Part shown: positions 50,351-62,710 of the stretch, one piece after another | How the letters are laid out: every line of letters starts with the position of its first letter | Position numbering within the stretch: the stretch's first letter is position 1 | Source: Istiophorus platypterus | Taxonomy: Eukaryota; Chordata; Actinopteri; Istiophoriformes; Istiophoridae | Assembly: GCA_016859345.1 (NCBI GenBank) | Contig: CM029115.1 | Coordinates: 9,570,001-9,634,000 of the forward strand | Direction: 5' to 3' | DNA: 64,000 nt | Program-made: the position numbers and the translations under genes | Notes under the pieces: generated by a model | Database searches by the model: none | Told to the model about the DNA's origin: nothing | The model's input: only the letters and a program-made list of their open reading frames with translations

Positions 50351-53300
50351 TCCGTGTGTGTGTGTGTGTGTGTGTGAGTGTACGCCTGTCTGTGTGTGCA
50401 TGTATGTGTGCATGTGTTAAAATGCAGGATGAAAAGAGTTTAAATTTGTTCTCCAATGAAAGATTGAGAAGAGACCATTTGTGTATTCTGTGCACGCACT
50501 CTCCAAAAGTTCTCCCTGGTGAGAGAAGTTAAAAGAAACTCTGCACCACTGTTTAGTTGTTTCTATTTCACTAATGTATTACCAATCACACTCAGCATTA
50601 TTGGCTGTCACTGAAGTAAACAATGCATGAATAGCATCAAACTCATTTATCTGTTTCAAGAAGCACAGCAAATTGATTTCAAGTATATACTGTTATTGCT
50701 GACGAACAGAATAGAATTCAAAATAGATAAATTATTTTGTAATTGTTATTGAGACACTAGTAATTGATACTGGAGATGGTAGGCAGAGTGCCATCCTAAC
50801 AAGATAAGCTCCAGTCTGCTCAACTTTCCTCTTTCAGCATCATTTCCATATGATAATTATATTGTCTTATTCACAGCTGAGATAACATCCCACACTCTAC
50901 ATTCCTTATCTCACTCCCATCTCTCCCCTCCTCTCCCTCAGCTCCCTCACTGTCTTGGGTTGCTATTACACACTTAACTCTAGAAAAATTAGCCATCTCA
51001 AAGAGTCATTTAGTCCTGCATTTTATTGCAAAAAGTAATTCTGACAAGATAACTCTCCAAATTTCTGTTGCAGTTAAAACTGCATCAAAACATAGAGCAG
51101 ATCACTGTAGTCTTAGCTAAATGCTTTTTTAAAAGAACAACATTTAGAAAGAAAATAAGTGACATTGTTTCTGTGCAATGTAACAGTTATGTTTGTGAAT
51201 TAAAAAAAAAAGTCAGTTCTTATAAGTTGTTCAGAAGGACATTATTTTACCACCGATAAGTAATTTAGAGTCCTATAACATGTCAGATTCAATTCCAGCG
51301 TCCACGCATTCCCTGCATGTCTCCTTTGAAGAGGTAATGCTGGAAATGATAATTGATTGGCACACATCTCTGACCCAGCTCAGGTCCACTCCTCACCTCA
51401 CTCCTACAGGAATTCATTATGCAAAGAGACCAGTGAGTTGCAATGGAATATTTGACTTGATTATAACCAAGGGGAAAGTAAACAACTAGACTGTAAATTA
51501 TACCCACTCTCCTGCAATTTTTTTTATTCCATATTCTTCGTGTAGTATGTCTGACATAAATATACACACTGATAATTACTCTTTTTCCATCTATTGTATG
51601 GTGTCCACCGACTGTGCTTTCATGTTCCCAAGTGAGAGCTATTAGAAGTAAATAGAAGAAAATTCTGTTGGGGATTTATCTGCTGGTATGAACCAACAAC
51701 ATCTGCAAACGAAGAATAGCTGAGTTCATAGGTGAACTTACTAAAATTAGTGAACATAGAAGTTCATTATATTTTCCTTTGTGCACTTCAGGGGATGGCT
51801 TCTGGAAATATGGCACTGACAAAAAATAATAATAATAATAAGAGGAAGGTGAACCTGGTTTTAAACATAAGCATTAGTATTTTACATACAGTACATTTCA
51901 TGATAGGTTTGGATTCAGTGTACTCAGATCAAACTTTAAAGGTTTTCTATCCACTGCAAGTTTGCATTAGCTCCCTATGGAAAGTAAGCATGTAGTTACC
52001 TGCATTTTCAGTGGCTTCCTGGACACGTCTTTTAAAATAGTTATATGCTGAATTTTCATGGCCACTTTTTCTAATGGACCACATGAGCTTTAGGTCTTTG
52101 AGGTGTCTGTGCACTTGTGCTACATGAGAAAAAATTGTCCATCATGGTTTCCAAGAGTCCGATGTGGCATCTTTAGAAATTCTAGAACCCAAAGATATTC
52201 ATTTTACATGTTTATAATTTATTCATTTACTACAATTACATAAAAAAGGAAAGAAGCAAATCCTCACATTGGAGTAGCTGAAACTAAAGAATAATAGGAG
52301 CTTGAAAAGTGACTTAAAACAGCTCTAATTAATGCAGATACAATGATAGAGAAATTTGTTGCACATAACAATCACAACTGACATTCAAAATGGTTATGTT
52401 TGTAGGCCTATTCACAGAGATGTATCACATCGAGGAACATTCAGATTCCTGTAATCTTCGAACTGCTGATACCATATCTTGTACATGTGCATATATAGTT
52501 TCATTACAGTATATGGTTAAGGGTATGATAATGGCATGTTCATCCTAATAATGGCCAGGTTCACTGTTTTTCTTTACCCTTGCTGAATCTTGGCTCTGTT
52601 TACATCTTATATCATCCCTGAAGAGGATGTGTGAATCTGAAGGTCATCTTTGAGGGGGTAGGTCAATGTTTTTGCTGCTCCGTAATAATGGTGCTCCGTA
52701 GTAGAAGTAAAGTCTCTGAGATGCAATAGTTCACCTGCAAACAGGGCACAGTTTCAATGCAGGAGAGTCAATTGAGAATAATAAAATAAGTGTGACTCCT
52801 CCGTCTCTGGGGAAAACCAAACATCTCCTGCAACAAATCAAAACTTTCCCTCTCTTCTGCGGAGCGGGTGTCGAAAATGCCCTGTTTAGTCTTGCTCTAT
52901 TTCTTCACAAACATGCATTTTCTGGTGAAAAGGAGGAATCAAGACTTTTCAGTTGTTTCAGTGGAAACAGACACCTGAGTTGGAAAGTGGGAGAGAAGTT
53001 GAGCTCTCAGATCTCAGTAGCATACGCTCCCCTGGGGAAAGCCACAGCTCAGGGTATTCATCCTACGCTGCTGTGGAGCTAGCTTAAAATACTGTTGTCA
53101 CATAGCGATCACAGGCTTTCACTGATGGTACACAAATAGTCCCCTTGCGAAGCTCTTAAAAGCCCATTAGACATCACGACGCATGGCGCTGAAGATGCCA
53201 TTGCTAAGTGCTCCTGATGCCAAAGGGAAAGCATGAAGACAGACCTGATGCAGAACAATTCTTGTTTTCCCCTGTTTTTTTCCCCTTCCATCTGAATATG

Positions 53301-53627
53301 TTTGTTGACTTTTTAGCTCATTTTATGCGGTAAATATCTAAGAGAGTGGCAGCAAATCTCAGATCAGGTTGTGACATTTCTTCGTGTTCACAGTGATACA
53401 CAGTTGTTGAGCTGGTTAAAGCTGACTGCTCAGGCGTATTTCACATTGCGCTACCTGGCACCATCTCAGAGTGTAATACTACAGGGTTGAATATGATCCT
53501 GTACATACAGAGGTCAAGCATGACCACTGAATTCAGGGAGCAAGCTGCTGGTGAAGTGCTGCACAGGAGGAAACAACCATAAACATGCTCTTGTTGAGGT
53601 CTTTACACTGTATATGTGAAAGCTAAA
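50351..53627. other. Non-coding stretch, no gene seen
   Basis: Unique sequence with a short GT tract at about 50354-50410 and an AAT tract at 51826-51841. A 96-codon plus frame at 52792-53082 has no recognised domain. Confidence 0.6.
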
Positions 53628-53643
53628 TAGTGCCATCTGGTGA
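53628..53643 (-). promoter_or_regulatory. CTCF-like motif (TCACCAGATGGCACTA)
   Basis: The minus strand reads TCACCAGATGGCACTA. It matches the vertebrate CTCF pattern CCASYAGRKGGCRSYA at 15 of 16 positions, the first base being the exception. This is the best of three such sites in the window. Occupancy cannot be judged from sequence alone. Confidence 0.45.
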
Positions 53644-53694
53644 CATTTAGAATCAGGTGACAAACCAGAAGATAATTAAAGTGAAAATGTAAAG

Positions 53695-53736
53695 CAATAA
53701 TAATGATAATAATGATAATAATAATAATAATAATAC
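53695..53736. repeat. (AAT)n trinucleotide repeat
   Basis: AAT units with two GAT interruptions. Confidence 0.93.
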
Positions 53737-56700
53737 TAAAGATGAACGGTATTTATTAGGAGACTTAATTCCAAGAATATAGATCAGTGCTAAGGAATCC
53801 GTGCAATTTATAAAATCTGTTATTTAGGCAAATAGAAAATCCATAATTCAATTGAAAACAGGTGTTGAGTTCAATTAACACAAAATTTCAAACATTCTCA
53901 CTTCATGCAACGGAGCACAGCATCTCTCGTCAATCTTTCGAACCGTGATCTTTACAAGAACTTTTTGAAATGCAAATACAATAATTCTAAAAATGAGCAC
54001 GAATCCAAGCTGCCAGGTTAGAAAGAAGAAGAGGAAGCAATAAGAGGCAAAGGTGAAAATGTGAGATGCTGGAGAATGGAACACAGTGGGGGTAGGGGGG
54101 TAAACAGCATGTGTGCGCTCTGTTCTCAGAGAGGTTGGTGAGGATAAATGGAGAGCAGAACTCTGTCTGTGTGAGAATGTGTTGGCAGCCTCAGGAGCTC
54201 AGTGATCACTCCTCCAAATGGTTGCTGTGGGGATTGTGGCTCCTGGAAGTGGAAAAACTAACAGGTTCTAAAGAGGCGCTAGCCCGGAGGGAGGGAAACA
54301 GTGCTTACAGCAAAGGATCGGCCCAGCTAGTGCCTCTAATTGCACTTCATTATCTCATATTGATTTAATTAGCAGCTGCCTTGCCTTGTGTGCACAGTGT
54401 TATGTTATGCCTTTAAATAAAGGGGGCCAAAAGATGCATATTCTCTGCTGTATGGTAGCCCATTCAATAAAGCACGCTGTATGACAACACTTAGCTGTGT
54501 CACTATAATTACCTTCGTGTGATCCTGCACATACCGACAAGAAATAAATATGCGTTTCAGCCACCGGCCACAAAGCCGTTCTCAAAGAACAGTAGTTCAC
54601 AGAGTTGAAACACATACTGCAAAGTTCCTGTTTGCTCTTTTAGTAAATTGTGTCTCATAAACATTACTTAAACAGAAAATATCTGAAAGGATGCTTCTCC
54701 TGTAGTTGTAGAGTCAACGTCATAAAGTCTTTAAATATAATTATGGGCTACTTTTTTACAAACACATGCTAAGTGTATAACCGTCAAATGAAGATGGCAG
54801 CACATGAGCAAACATATTAAAATGGGCATTCACAAAAATAATCTTGAACGTCAGAAGGTGAATACATTAAAATGATTGTCTCAATGGGCTCTGTTGTCCG
54901 GCTCTCCCATTACAGTGACTTCCTTGCTGACCACACTGACTTCAGTGTTTACTCCAGAGTTTGCAAAAAAGCAAAGACACAAAAGCGCACTATTAACACA
55001 GTGAATGGGTTACACAGAAGCATAAAATGGATTGAGAGGGTATTAAGAGGATGACCCCCGGTTGAGTTTCGCAAGTGGAAAGATTGTACATTTATAACCT
55101 CTGGAGAAAAACAACACTTGTGTGCAATGGTGAGAGACGGAAATAGGGAGGACAAGGTGTGAGTGTGCGAGGATGGGGTGAAACTGACAGCTCAGAGAGC
55201 AATTTTGAATTAACGGAAGAGTCTAAAGTTCTTAGGCTAAGTTAGCATGCTCCTGAGAGACCAACAGTTTGTGCCCATCAAACAGAGTTCCAAAGGTGGA
55301 AGAGGAAGCAGACAGCAAATAGGGACAAATGCTGCAGAGACTCTTAGGATGTCTGTCTTTAATGATCCAACCAGCTTTGGAAAACAGTCATCTTTGGAAT
55401 ATAACTTCGCTATATTTCTCCCAAACCCTCTTCCTCCTGTTTCAGATATCTGTGCTGTATTATGAGCAACGACTGAAGAGAGATATTTAATCAAAAGGAG
55501 ATGTCCTAGAGGAGAAGTTAAAAAAATGTATTATATATCTGAAACTTGGAAAATTCTGTTATTAATTTTAATATCTGCTAAATATCTTAAAGATGCATTT
55601 TACTCATCAAACAAAGCAGCCAACAGAGGACTCTACTTACAAAGGAACCCAAATTTATTTCATATCCACAGACTTTCCTGATTGCCACAGCCTTTTGACA
55701 CATCACTTTGAAGACTCACATATACTAGTGGAATGAAAGGATAGTTCAAATAGCTTGACTTCATCTTGCAGCGTTTCATTCAGCAGGCATGCAGTCTTCT
55801 GACAGCTGTGTCCTCTCGTGATTTGTCCACCAAAGCAAAAGCTGCAGTCCCTCCTGTAGTCTTCCTCTACTCTCTGACCTCTCTAACTCAACTCACTGCT
55901 GTTTGTTTCAAAAAGCATTGATAAAGACATGTCCATATTTTATCCATATTCATGCCTTGACTCATTTCAGAAAATAGACAAGAATCTTGCTGCATAAATC
56001 AGGGCATTAAAGTAGAATGGTTCACAAGGAAAGAAGGGAAGCGAGGGAATGAAGACGGCAAATAAAAAACAGCACTGGTTAACACAGAGTGCAGCATGGA
56101 GTGGAAAGCCCCAGCAGCAATCTGCTAACACTTAGAGTGAAAGCAGCCCGGGGTCAATGTCCAAAGCCAAAGACTTAGACACAGACAATTTCAGCCGCCT
56201 GCAATTGTTAGACAAATAACAGTTGTTTAGAAAGGAGTGGGGAAGGTGTGATCCCCCTCATTCTCCCTGAGTCTTTACGTTATCCCCACTTTCTTCACTT
56301 TTCTCCACTTGGCAGAACTTCTCTTGGAGTGTGTTCCTGTCTTCTCTCGCTCTCTGCTGGCTTGGCATGCTGAGGCAGAATTAGATGGATGGACTTGGCA
56401 GGCACACATAGCCAGCCTGGTAATGTGAGAAAATCTGGTGCCAATACAGAGATGGTACAGATGGACATGACATGTTGCTGTTTTCTGTTTTTGTCTAATA
56501 TTTCTATATTCTTTCCACGTCTGTCTTCTCACATGTGTTTAAACACATACTCAGAAGGTTCTCGCAGAGGTCTTTGCTCATAGGCTGAGAATTGGCCATT
56601 AGGGTATATGTTCAAAGGACAAATCATCAACGGCTAATTAACAATTATTAACTGTTCTGCTGTGAAAGAAGACAAATTATCATAAATTACTGCCTAATTA

Positions 56701-57060
56701 AAATGTGATTGCTGGCTCAATAGTTATAAATCATTAATTTTTAACACCCTTATCACATGCGGACGGAACCAATTCAACAAAAGGTCTATTAGACAAAAAT
56801 GAATTCACTGGTTTCTTTCAACACACACCCCACTTTCTGCTCCTTTCTCCCACTGAAGTCATTACCCATAATTACTCTATGCAACACATTGGCTTTGTCC
56901 ATAATATTAAAGAATGATTAAACCGCAGCCTAATTGCATTAAGTGACGACTTTTGTAGTGGCTGTCCAGTTTTAACCTCTATACATGCAGTTAGTGCACA
57001 GAGATATATGGGTTTTACTGAGGTAACCAATCAGGCAGGAGCAGTTAAGAAACTACAATG
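53737..57060. other. Non-coding stretch, no gene seen
   Basis: Unique AT-rich sequence. A TAATTA-rich island at 56620-56770 is listed separately. No gene or long repeat is recognised. Confidence 0.6.
56620..56770. promoter_or_regulatory. Candidate conserved non-coding island
   Basis: Contains GGCTAATTAACAATTATTAA, GCCTAATTAAAATGTGATTG and ATCATTAATTTTTAAC, a dense cluster of homeodomain-type cores in unique sequence. AT-richness alone raises the chance of such words, so support is weak. Confidence 0.22.
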
Positions 57061-57717
57061 CAGTGGTGGAGGAAGAACAATCCTTTACTTTTGTAAATGT
57101 GCCAATACCACAATGTCAAAATGTTTCATTAAGTAAAAGTCCTGCATCTAAAATCCTTCCTTTAGGAAATGTATTAGAGTATCGTCAGCTAAACATACTT
57201 AAATTTATATTTCTATGAAATCAAAGCCAATTTTTGAAGGCATTTTTTTCTGCTTTAGCCCTTCAATACATATACATTCAGTTATTACCTTTGAATATAG
57301 GACTTTGCATTGTTAATGTCAGAGTGGAATCCACCGTTCCTGTGCTCGATGCAGATTGCAAACCTATACACAAGAGATTCACAGGAACTGATTTATGTAC
57401 ATAAATTAGACACTAGACACTGCTGCTGTTTTGTAAGGCATCGCATGCCAAAAAGATAGTAGACGACAATTTTACTCTTCAGCAAGGCATTGTATTTTAT
57501 TATCTTACTATATGTTTTTTTCAGGTAAAATCTTAATCTGTAAACTAATTCATAACAATAGCTATAGGATAGATATAATGAAGTACAGATGACAATATTT
57601 CCCTCTAAAACACTGTGGAGTAGAAGTATAAAGTGGCATAAAATAGCAATATTTAAGTAAAGTAGAAGAACTTCAAAACTGGATTTGAGTAAATATACTT
57701 GGTTACTTCACTAATGG
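57061..57717. mobile_element. Non-autonomous hAT-like element (teleost CAGTGGTGGA family)
   Basis: The segment starts CAGTGGTGGAGGAAGAACAA and continues with TTTACTT..GTAAA, CCAATACCACA, AAGTAAAAGTCCTGCAT and AAATCTTAATCTGTAAACTA. Later come ACAATATTTCCCTCTAAAAC and GTGGAGTAGAAGTATAAAGT, then GAGTAAATATACTTGGTTAC at the right end. This matches my memory of a very common percomorph MITE whose ends are CAGTGGTGGAAAGTAACTAA and its reverse complement. The left terminus is well preserved and the right one is decayed (CACTAATG where CCACCACTG is expected). No transposase is encoded. A clear 8-bp target duplication is not visible. Confidence 0.8.
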
Positions 57718-59840
57718 TGACTAATGTGTCAATCTTTTCAGTTTCTAAAGCATCAAATATGTTTACATCCTCAGTCACCTTTATGTACAACCATAACCTC
57801 CCTCTTATACATCCAACATCTTCTCCACATAGGTGCTGTGTATTTGTTATCCCTGGGCTCCTGTTTGCAGGATTTTCTGTCTTTTTTCATTCGCCTTCGA
57901 TCCCTCCTCCTCTCTCTAACAAGCTAGCTCTGGGTCCAGCGTGGTGTGCAGAGGTGAGGTTGGGGGGGGCGTGCATTGTTTAGAGCTGCTTCCGACTGAC
58001 ATCCAGGTAAATGGGTAAATGTGCACTCTCATCCATATTCCAGCAACCCAGACAGAGGTATTTGGCCAGTGCATGGTTGGGGCCAAGATATGAAATATTA
58101 AAAGGGTAAAGTGAAAGGTGGAGTACCCAGAGGGCCTCTGGACAGTTAAACAGCTCTTTGTGTAGATGCATCTTCACTGCCTGTATCCCCACTTGGCATC
58201 AACCCTTTGAGAGGCCTGGATTCAGCAAGCCTGCATTGTGTACTTCAGCCAAGGTCAGCGCACAGTACACCAAGTTAGCATCAAACTGTGCTCTATGATC
58301 AGCTCTTACCATCCTAGAGCACCACCAAGGATGGACCATGTTCACAGCTCGCCAACAAATCAATAACTCTGTGTATTGCATGACTGGAGAAGAGACAGCG
58401 AGCTGGGGAAGACGTAAAAAAGTGAAAGATGGATTTTTTTCTTCTAAATTCACTTGGCAGGATGAAATCAAGCCTGCTGTTTGACTGGTGGTGTGCCAAG
58501 TAGGGACTCAGATATATCAGATTTCAATTAACCACAGTTCAGGAGGGCCATCCACAGAGGTGACATGGCCCTCACACTCTCCCTCGCCTGCTTTGTTGCA
58601 GCCCTGGGGAGTGGGTAATGAGATGGCTCTCTATCTGGCTCTCCATCTCATCTCCTCTTTCAGGAGGAAGCCTGGCACTCAGGGCCAAGGGGGCCTGTTG
58701 ACACCTAGGGCAGGCCACAGCCTGAGCCATTTGGCTCGGGTCTTCAGCCTCCAAGCAGTTTGGCTTGCAGTGGCCACGCAGTTTGCCCCTCTGGACTGCT
58801 CTAGGGGGGTAGATAATGAATAGGCTGAATACAGGTGTGTCAGGGTGCAATGATGAGTGCATATGTATACAAGTGTATGTGCGCATGATTAATAAATAGG
58901 TGATGAATATAAAATATTTTTAGCATTATTTTTTAGCGTGGGCTTCTTCGGATATTATCTTTTTAAATCATCCAGTTAAATCTCGTGAAAAAATTTCAGG
59001 TGGATTCGGAAAATAACAGCAGATTTCTCTTGTCACATCTATCACTGGGGAAGACAAGAGGCCTCCAAACCTGTAGTGCACTGCTCAATCACTTGAGCCT
59101 AATTTGTATGCTGTTTCAATCACTAAAAAGGAAAACAAAGCCAGGTGAAGAAAAATGACACCCAGTGACTAAGAAAACAAGAATTCTACAAGCACACATC
59201 AACAAATTCCTATAGTCGCTCAATGTTACCTGCTTTTGGCTGTGAGATGCTGGTAGATGGGGGTGTGTTGAGAGGCTCCTTGCGGTAGACCAGCAGCATG
59301 TGAGGATTTGAGCCAGAATACCGTGATTTTGCATGTATTTACATTTCATTTTTGTGCTTAAATGGTAGTTCTTGTTGATGGTTTTGAGTATTTTACTCAT
59401 TTGATTTAGACCCTAAATCTAGGGTAAATCTACCCTAGACAGAAACTAGTAAAGAAAAAGGCTTTCCTCAGTATTTCCATGCTATGCCAGCAACATTCAT
59501 AACCAGAGTAGGGCAGAGAGTTGGGAGGATGCAACAGTGCATCCGTCACCAAGAGGAATGGCAGTGTCATCTCCAACTGTGGTGTGGAATCACAGGCAGT
59601 CGCTCTAAGATACACTTCTTTATGGAGGCACTTTTTACATTCTGCTGAGTAGCCCTGGAAAAATAAAAGCTAAATCTTAGCTGTCACAATCACGCTTTGC
59701 TGCACTAAAACACTGTCCAGTGTTTGGGCACTCCACATGTAGGAAACAGAAATACAGAAATTCCACATATTCATTGACGCTGCATGCATCACACAAGAAA
59801 AAGAGGACAGGCTGCTTGTGTCTTTATATGTTTCGGTGCT
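57718..59840. other. Non-coding stretch, no gene seen
   Basis: Unique sequence. A GC-richer part at 58540-58810 carries overlapping frames on both strands (plus 58488-58823, minus 58572-58886) without recognised domains. A small hairpin (TCTAGGGTA, loop AATC, TACCCTAGA) lies at 59418-59439. Confidence 0.55.
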
Positions 59841-60028
59841 TGTTTATGTGTGTGTTTTTGTGTGTGTATGTGTTTGTGTTCGGTGGAGAATAATAGGGAT
59901 GAGAAGGTCTCGGCATGGCTGCACAGCAGCCGTTTCAGAAAATCAAATGGCTGAACAGTCAGTAATGAGGAAGACAACAGAGACTCAGCCAGACCCAGAA
60001 GATTTGAAGGGCAGACAGAGGAGAGAAT

Positions 60029-60051
60029 GGGGGTGGGGGGTGGGGGGGTGG
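60029..60051 (+). other. G-quadruplex motif in the left duplicate
   Basis: Reads G5-T-G6-T-G7-T-G2 on the plus strand. The same motif is present in the right duplicate at 61220-61242. Confidence 0.8.
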
Positions 60052-60110
60052 ATTATTGAATTAGTCAGACAGTTATGGCAGAAAGAGACGAGTATAATGT
60101 GAACATGCAC

Positions 60111-60111
<1 letters not shown>

Positions 60112-60131
<20 letters not shown>
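60112..60131. repeat. Poly-G run (20 G)
   Basis: A perfect 20-G homopolymer in the left duplicate. The matching position in the right duplicate has only 5 G. It is the largest difference between the copies. Confidence 0.95.
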
Positions 60132-60143
<12 letters not shown>

Positions 60144-60430
60144 ATATGAAATTGTGCAAAACAATAGCAGAATTAACAGCAGAGATAAAAGATGCAAATG
60201 ATGAAATTGATAGGTGAAGTTTGCATTTGCATTACTTATCAGACGGAGAGGTGTATAAGAACAGGAAAAAGCATCACCATGGTCGAATCTTCATTCATCA
60301 GAATAAAGAGGAAGAAGAGACAGAGAGGAGGGGAGAGGAGAGCTATAGAAGATGTGGATTTGTGGCTCATTAACGTGCTGTTGATCCTCCAAGTGCCACA
60401 GCTCACCAACCATTTTTCCAGCCTCTCTCT

Positions 60431-60488
60431 CAAACACACACACGAACACACGCACACACACATGATCACACGCACACATACACACACA
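60431..60488. repeat. Interrupted (CA)n microsatellite
   Basis: CA words interrupted by CGAACA, CGCA and TGATCA. An identical tract sits at 61607-61664 in the right duplicate. Confidence 0.9.
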
Positions 60489-61034
60489 TGAACACAAAAC
60501 TGTCACAACTGCAAAGCCATTTTAGTCATCAGACTATGTAATGTAATTGGATGTATGCGATATATCAGTAGTTGTGGTCAAACTGGGCAATTTCTGGGAT
60601 ATGACTGCAGCTACTATACAATAACTACAATGATATAAGGACATGATTATATCGATGAAATAAAAAATATAGTAGATTTAAATGTTTGAAAATAATATAA
60701 ATATAAAAATAACAAATAAGAATGAAAATGGAAACGTGCACACATTTGAGTACCAGTATGGCAGTATATAGGTCATATTACCAAATACTGAACAAATCAG
60801 TGAATGCATTACATATGTAATGCAGTTATATTAAGGCTAATTACACACCGTTTATTGCTAGTGGTACAGCTGAAATGTCAAAATATTTTATTAAAATAAT
60901 ATTTATTAAAGGGAAATCTGCCAAACTGGGTGCTGTTTGCTAGTTTTTTTAATGACTACTGGTCATGATAATTTATTATTTATATAAGCATTTCCTTATA
61001 TACATATGTGATACGTAAATAATTTTGTGTTTTG

Positions 61035-62210
61035 TGTTTATGTGTGTTTTTGTGTGTGTATGTGTTTGTGTTCGTGGAGAATAATAGGGATGAGAAGGTC
61101 TCGGCATGGCTGCACAGCAGCCGTTTCAGAAAATCAAATGGCTGAACAGTCAGTAATGAGGAAGACAACAGAGACTCAGCCAGACCCAGAAGATTTGAAG
61201 GGCAGACAGAGGAGAGAATGGGGGTGGGGGGTGGGGGGGTGGATTATTGAATTAGTCAGACAGTTATGGCAGAAAGAGACGAGTATAATGTGAACATGCA
61301 CTGGGGGTTATGACCTAAAATATGAAATTGTGCAAAACAATAGCAGAATTAACAGCAGAGATAAAAGATGCAAATGATGAAATTGATAGGTGAAGTTTGC
61401 ATTTGCATTACTTATCAGACGGAGAGGTGTATAAGAACAGGAAAAAGCATCACCATGGTCGAATCTTCATTCATCAGAATAAAGAGGAAGAAGAGACAGA
61501 GAGGAGGGGAGAGGAGAGCTATAGAAGATGTGGATTTGTGGCTCATTAACGTGCTGTTGATCCTCCAAGTGCCACAGCTCACCAACCATTTTTCCAGCCT
61601 CTCTCTCAAACACACACACGAACACACGCACACACACATGATCACACGCACACATACACACACATGAACACAAAACTGTCACAACTGCAAAGCCATTTTA
61701 GTCATCAGACTATGTAATGTAATTGGATGTATGCGATATATCAGTAGTTGTGGTCAAACTGGGCAATTTCTGGGATATGACTGCAGCTACTATACAATAA
61801 CTACAATGATATAAGGACATGATTATATCGATGAAATAAAAAATATAGTAGATTTAAATGTTTGAAAATAATATAAATATAAAAATAACAAATAAGAATG
61901 AAAATGGAAACGTGCACACATTTGAGTACCAGTATGGCAGTATATAGGTCATATTACCAAATACTGAACAAATCAGTGAATGCATTACATATGTAATGCA
62001 GTTATATTAAGGCTAATTACACACCGTTTATTGCTAGTGGTACAGCTGAAATGTCAAAATATTTTATTAAAATAATATTTATTAAAGGGAAATCTGCCAA
62101 ACTGGGTGCTGTTTGCTAGTTTTTTTAATGACTACTGGTCATGATAATTTATTATTTATATAAGCATTTCCTTATATACATATGTGATACGTAAATAATT
62201 TTGTGTTTTG
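61035..62210 (+). repeat. Right copy of the near-perfect tandem duplication (1,176 bp)
   Basis: Begins and is followed by the same TGTTTATGTG word (61035 and 62211), so the exact unit is 1,176 bp. Beyond 62220 the sequence diverges from the left copy (TTTTCTGTGTTG), marking the end of the duplication. The lack of visible substitutions points to a very recent event or an assembly artefact. Confidence 0.95.
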
Positions 62211-62509
62211 TGTTTATGTGTTTTCTGTGTTGTTAGTAATGAATTAACAGGTAAAACAAATTCAGTGATTTGAGCAGGCAGACTGCGTCTCCAGAAATTT
62301 CTCGCAGTTCTCACTTTATAGCTCACAGGTAAGTTTAGCTCAACTGCTAAACTTACAACAGCATAGTGCATAATATGAGTTTATAGTTGGTTGTCTAAAA
62401 TGACAATTAGCAGAGTCATTTTAGACACACAACTAATGAATAGATAAAACTGAGTGAGAACAGTCATGTCTTCATTTTGACTCTCAAAAAGTTCTAGAAA
62501 ACAGATGGT
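62211..62509. other. Unique sequence between duplication and LINE fragment
   Basis: AT-rich DNA. The word CTAAAATGACAATTAGCAGA and the nearby CAGAGTCATTTTAGAC form a short imperfect inverted repeat (GTCTAAAATGAC / GTCATTTTAGAC) at 62393-62428. Confidence 0.55.
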
Positions 62510-62710
62510 TTAAAGACATGGTTTAAAGATATCAGTGGAGCAGGAAGATCTAATAGCGAGGGGCAAATTATTCCAAAGTTCAGGGGGAACAATTGAAAAT
62601 GCTTGATCATCCTTAGACTGTATAAGGATACAAGTCCAAAAATACACAAAATGCAAAAAAACAAAAATACTTGAGAAAAGTAGCAGGAACCAAACCCTAT
62701 GTCTAAGCAC
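62510..62710 (-). mobile_element. Degenerate LINE fragment, ORF2 C-terminal tail (L2/Rex-like)
   Basis: The minus strand encodes AFSIVPPELWNNLPLAIRSS followed by CSTDIFK at about 62522-62605. It fits the conserved tail of fish L2/Rex/CR1-type ORF2 proteins, which read roughly DRAFS-APxLWNxLPxxIRxxxSxxxFK. The reverse transcriptase core is absent and the upstream part of the frame does not resemble one, so this is a 5'-truncated or decayed copy. The plus strand (GGGGCAAATTATTCCAAAG) also resembles a dispersed fish repeat, consistent with the same origin. Confidence 0.6.

Larger units (their letters stand above)
59841..61034 (+). repeat. Left copy of a near-perfect tandem duplication (1,194 bp)
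   Basis: This copy matches 61035-62210 throughout by eye. I find only three differences: a TG pair near 59850, one extra G near 59882 and a run of 20 G at 60112-60131 where the right copy has 5 G. These account exactly for the 18-bp length difference. The join lies at a shared TGTTTATGTG word. No gene is inside. The frames at 60192-60491 and on the minus strand at 60239-60506 contain CA-repeat translation. Confidence 0.95.

Noticed and set aside
58488..58886. GC-richer segment with overlapping frames as a possible exon
   Set aside because: Both strands are open, no domain is recognised and no convincing splice signals flank it.
60192..61667. A 99-codon frame present identically at 60192-60491 and 61368-61667
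   Set aside because: Identity follows from the tandem DNA duplication and is not evidence of protein selection. The end of the frame is a translated CA repeat and the minus strand is equally open.
60305..62210. CRISPR-like or other regularly spaced repeat array
   Set aside because: The only repeats are two long tandem units and dinucleotide tracts. There are no short repeats with unique spacers, and the genome is clearly vertebrate.
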